Assembly (NCBI RefSeq): GCF_910596095.1
Contig: NC_056538.1
Coordinates: 21,748,501-21,812,500 of the forward strand
Length of the DNA: 64,000 nucleotides
Direction of reading: 5' to 3'
DNA from: Thunnus maccoyii
Lineage: Eukaryota > Chordata > Actinopteri > Scombriformes > Scombridae
Position numbers and translations under genes: made by a program
Part shown: piece by piece, positions 61,701-64,000 of the stretch
Numbering within the stretch: position 1 is the stretch's first letter
Layout: the number at the start of each line of letters is the position of its first letter
The notes under the pieces: generated by a model
What the model was told of the DNA's origin: nothing
The model's database searches: none
Seen by the model: the letters and a program-made list of their open reading frames with translations, nothing else

Positions 61701-63146
61701 CCCTCCGGGTACCCGCATGGCCAGAAAGAAGGGGCAGCCTGTGTGCTGTTTTGACTGCATCCCTTGTTCTGAAGGAAAGTTCAGCAATGAAACAGGTTGG
61801 TATCCTTTGTAAACCTATGTGATATATTATGAATTTACATCGCTGAGTCATCCCCTTAGGAACGTTTAGGTGAAAAAGCAAATGTCCACTGCTTCAGAAT
61901 CCCAAGTACAATTCCTGTCATCAATGTGCCATGAAACATAACTGTCAGTGTTCACGGTTGGGATAGACAATGTCAAGCACAAGCAACAACTATTGTTGTC
62001 AGGGTGGCTGTGTGGAGGGAATATGCATGAACTTAACATAATATGTTATATAATATGAACATAATATGTTTATTATGCCCATCTGTCTATACTCTCCCCA
62101 GGCTGGGAGTAGAAGTTAGTAGTGACAAGGGCCACAAAAATTGGAAAACTGGCCATGCAAAATTGTGAGAAAAGTATAAAAATGGTACATAAAAAAATGC
62201 AGTAATAAAGACAATCTACCCCTTTTTCATAGATTCCATGGAGTGCAAAAGTTGTCCGGAGGATTTCTGGTCCAGCCCCCAGCGTGACCACTGTGTTCCT
62301 AAGAAAACAGAGTTCCTCTCCTACCATGAGCCCCTGGGTATCTGTTTGACAACAGCCTCATTGCTGGGCACATTTATCTGTGCTTTTGTCCTGGCGATCT
62401 TCATCTATCATCGCAGCACACCTGTGGTACGCGCCAACAATTCAGAACTGAGTTTCCTGCTCCTAATCTCACTTAAACTATGTTTTCTGTGTTCACTGCT
62501 GTTCATCGGCCGTCCCAGACTATGGACATGCCAACTGAGACATGCAGCATTTGGGATCAGCTTTGTTCTTTGTGTCTCATGTATCTTGGTTAAAACAATG
62601 GTTGTTGTGGCTGTTTTCAAGGCCTCCAGACCAAGAGGTGGAGCCAGTCTGAAATGGTTTGGTGCTGTGCAGCAGAGAGGGACAGTTCTGGCCCTTATAT
62701 CTATCCAAGCAGCAATCTGCACTGCTTGGCTTGTATCTTCCTCACCCACTCCTCATAAAAATAATCAATATCACAATGACAAGATAGTGTATGAGTGTGT
62801 AGTCGGGTCTACAATTTGGTTTGCAGTGTTACTTGGTTATATTGGCATACTGGCAATCCTTAGCTTTCTGCTAGCATTTCTGGCAAGGAATCTTCCAGAC
62901 AACTTCAATGAAGCTAAGTTCATCACTTTCAGCATGTTGATCTTCTGTGCCGTGTGGGTAGCCTTTGTCCCTGCTTATGTCAACTCACCAGGCAAATATG
63001 CAGATGCAGTGGAGGTATTTGCCATCTTGGCCTCCAGTTTTGGTCTCTTGGTGGCACTGTTTGGACCCAAATGTTACATAATCCTGTTGAGACCAGAGAG
63101 AAACACAAAGAAAGCACTCATGGGTCGAGGTACCACCAAGACATAA
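58768..63146 (+). CDS. Gene J: V2R-like receptor, nine exons
   Basis: Frame-intact receptor of 882 aa. Exons: 58768-59015, 59115-59409, 59656-59742, 60013-60282, 60557-60763, 60869-61144, 61346-61573, 61672-61795 and 62233-63146. The start [12 protein letters not shown] was chosen because it aligns with gene I; 13 further in-frame codons upstream (from 58729) overlap the conserved 5' UTR. The VFT has [43 protein letters not shown] and [18 protein letters not shown] and 7[20 protein letters not shown] are intact, ending [14 protein letters not shown]. Exon plan and phases equal gene I, with small codon indels. The donor after ...LMEE is GTGGGG and after exon 4 GTTACT, both weak. AATAAA near 63457 is distant; closer A-rich sequence at 63279-63296 may be used instead. 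Ligand unknown. Confidence 0.91.
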
Positions 63147-64000
63147 GAAGTAACTCTCACAAATATCAATTCAATTCCAACTGTGATCTGCTCATGAAAA
63201 GAAGAAAAGTAACCACCATTTTTAATTTAAAACCTTATTTAGGTAGAAGAATAATGTCAGAAGAAATTAGAAGATATAAAAAAAAAAAAAATTAAAAACT
63301 GAGTTCTCCATAGTCTTTGCGGTTTTGTTTTTTTCCCTGATTACATTCCCTTGAATTTGAAATATGAAAAGAAATTGTCTGTTAGTCATGCAATACACTT
63401 AAGCTTATAATCCTCAGTGATGGAAAACAACAATCTAATTTGTGTCTGTTGTAGCAATAAAAAAATTATTTTCTATTCATCAAAGCAGCTTTAAATCTGT
63501 CTTTGACACTTGATCGCAGCATAACAAGTTGAAAACACATCACTGCTGACATATTATCAATTTATACAGTTGTTATCGTGAATGTATCAGCAAAACATTG
63601 CCTTCACATCTATTTGTATTTCTGTCCATGTGACTAATGTAAGTCCAATATTCACTCTTTTTTAGGTGTATTTTATTTTAAGTTTTATTGGGAGTATTCA
63701 AACTACGTAAGGACACTGATGTTGAACCAATTTACTTAGCGTTTTGGATTTTTTAAGATTTTTTAAAATTAGATTTAGATTTTATAATTTAATTAAATAC
63801 ATCAAAGTCCAGAATATTTAGGCTACCATTAGATCAATTATTATATGCTATGTTTTTTCTTTCCATATGAAAATAAACACAATATGGTCTAGCTGAGACA
63901 GAGTGAAAAATTATTATTATTATCCAGGAGTTAGATTCCTTTTTTTTTGTTATCTATGACTGTGGCCATAGCTTGTGGCCATTGGTGCATAATTGAATGT
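63147..64000. other. 3' flank of gene J, no further gene seen
   Basis: AT-rich sequence with A-runs and a candidate AATAAA near 63457. I recognise no exon or repeat family up to the window end. Confidence 0.5.

Overview
This window is AT-rich teleost fish genomic DNA, probably neoteleost/percomorph judging by short introns and familiar fish repeats; the species cannot be named from the sequence. It is a vomeronasal type-2 receptor-like (V2R, also called OlfC) chemosensory receptor cluster. These are class C GPCRs with an extracellular Venus-flytrap (VFT) ligand-binding domain, a cysteine-rich domain (CRD) and a seven-helix domain (7TM). No other protein family is present as a credible gene. 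Generic pipelines would call these genes 'extracellular calcium-sensing receptor-like' or 'vomeronasal type-2 receptor-like'. I label the ten loci A to J from left to right.

Layout: 1-17 kb holds three units of a recent tandem duplication. A is a lone last exon (+). B (+) has six exons and a 1-bp deletion just before TM7. C (+) has six exons and is intact. A's and B's 3' flanks, and B's and C's 5' flanks, are near copies. Unit 1 also carries about 3.8 kb of extra DNA with a LINE fragment, two minisatellites and a LINE/SINE-type tail. From C to I the loci alternate strictly in orientation: C(+), D(-), E(+), F(-), G(+), H(-), I(+), followed by J(+). This gives three divergent pairs (D/E, F/G, H/I) and three convergent pairs. 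C, D, E, F, H, I and J can each be spliced into a complete frame, giving 854, 874, 866, 966, 881, 879 and 882 aa. G is a decayed relative of I and J.

The most notable property is exon-intron structure. B and C have the classic six-exon V2R structure with an undivided 7TM exon. The others carry extra introns inside the long VFT exon (one in D, two in E, F and H, three in I and J). D and F also have introns inside the 7TM exon, and F has one inside exon 4, for 11 exons in total. Some extra positions are shared between paralogues and some are private, giving a mosaic. I checked reading-frame phase by hand at every junction given below.

Between and within genes lie ordinary fish repeats: L2-like and CR1/Rex1-like LINE fragments, a tRNA-derived SINE, a non-autonomous hAT element with a perfect 8-bp target duplication and a tRNA-like insert, a 77-bp Tc1/mariner-type hairpin, a 620-bp foldback element, a (TAA)n microsatellite and several dispersed fish repeats. 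I saw no CRISPR, bacterial or capsid-bearing viral features. Working together, the receptors would be alternative chemosensors (one or few per olfactory neuron in this family) probably for amino acids or related molecules; ligands cannot be read from the sequence.
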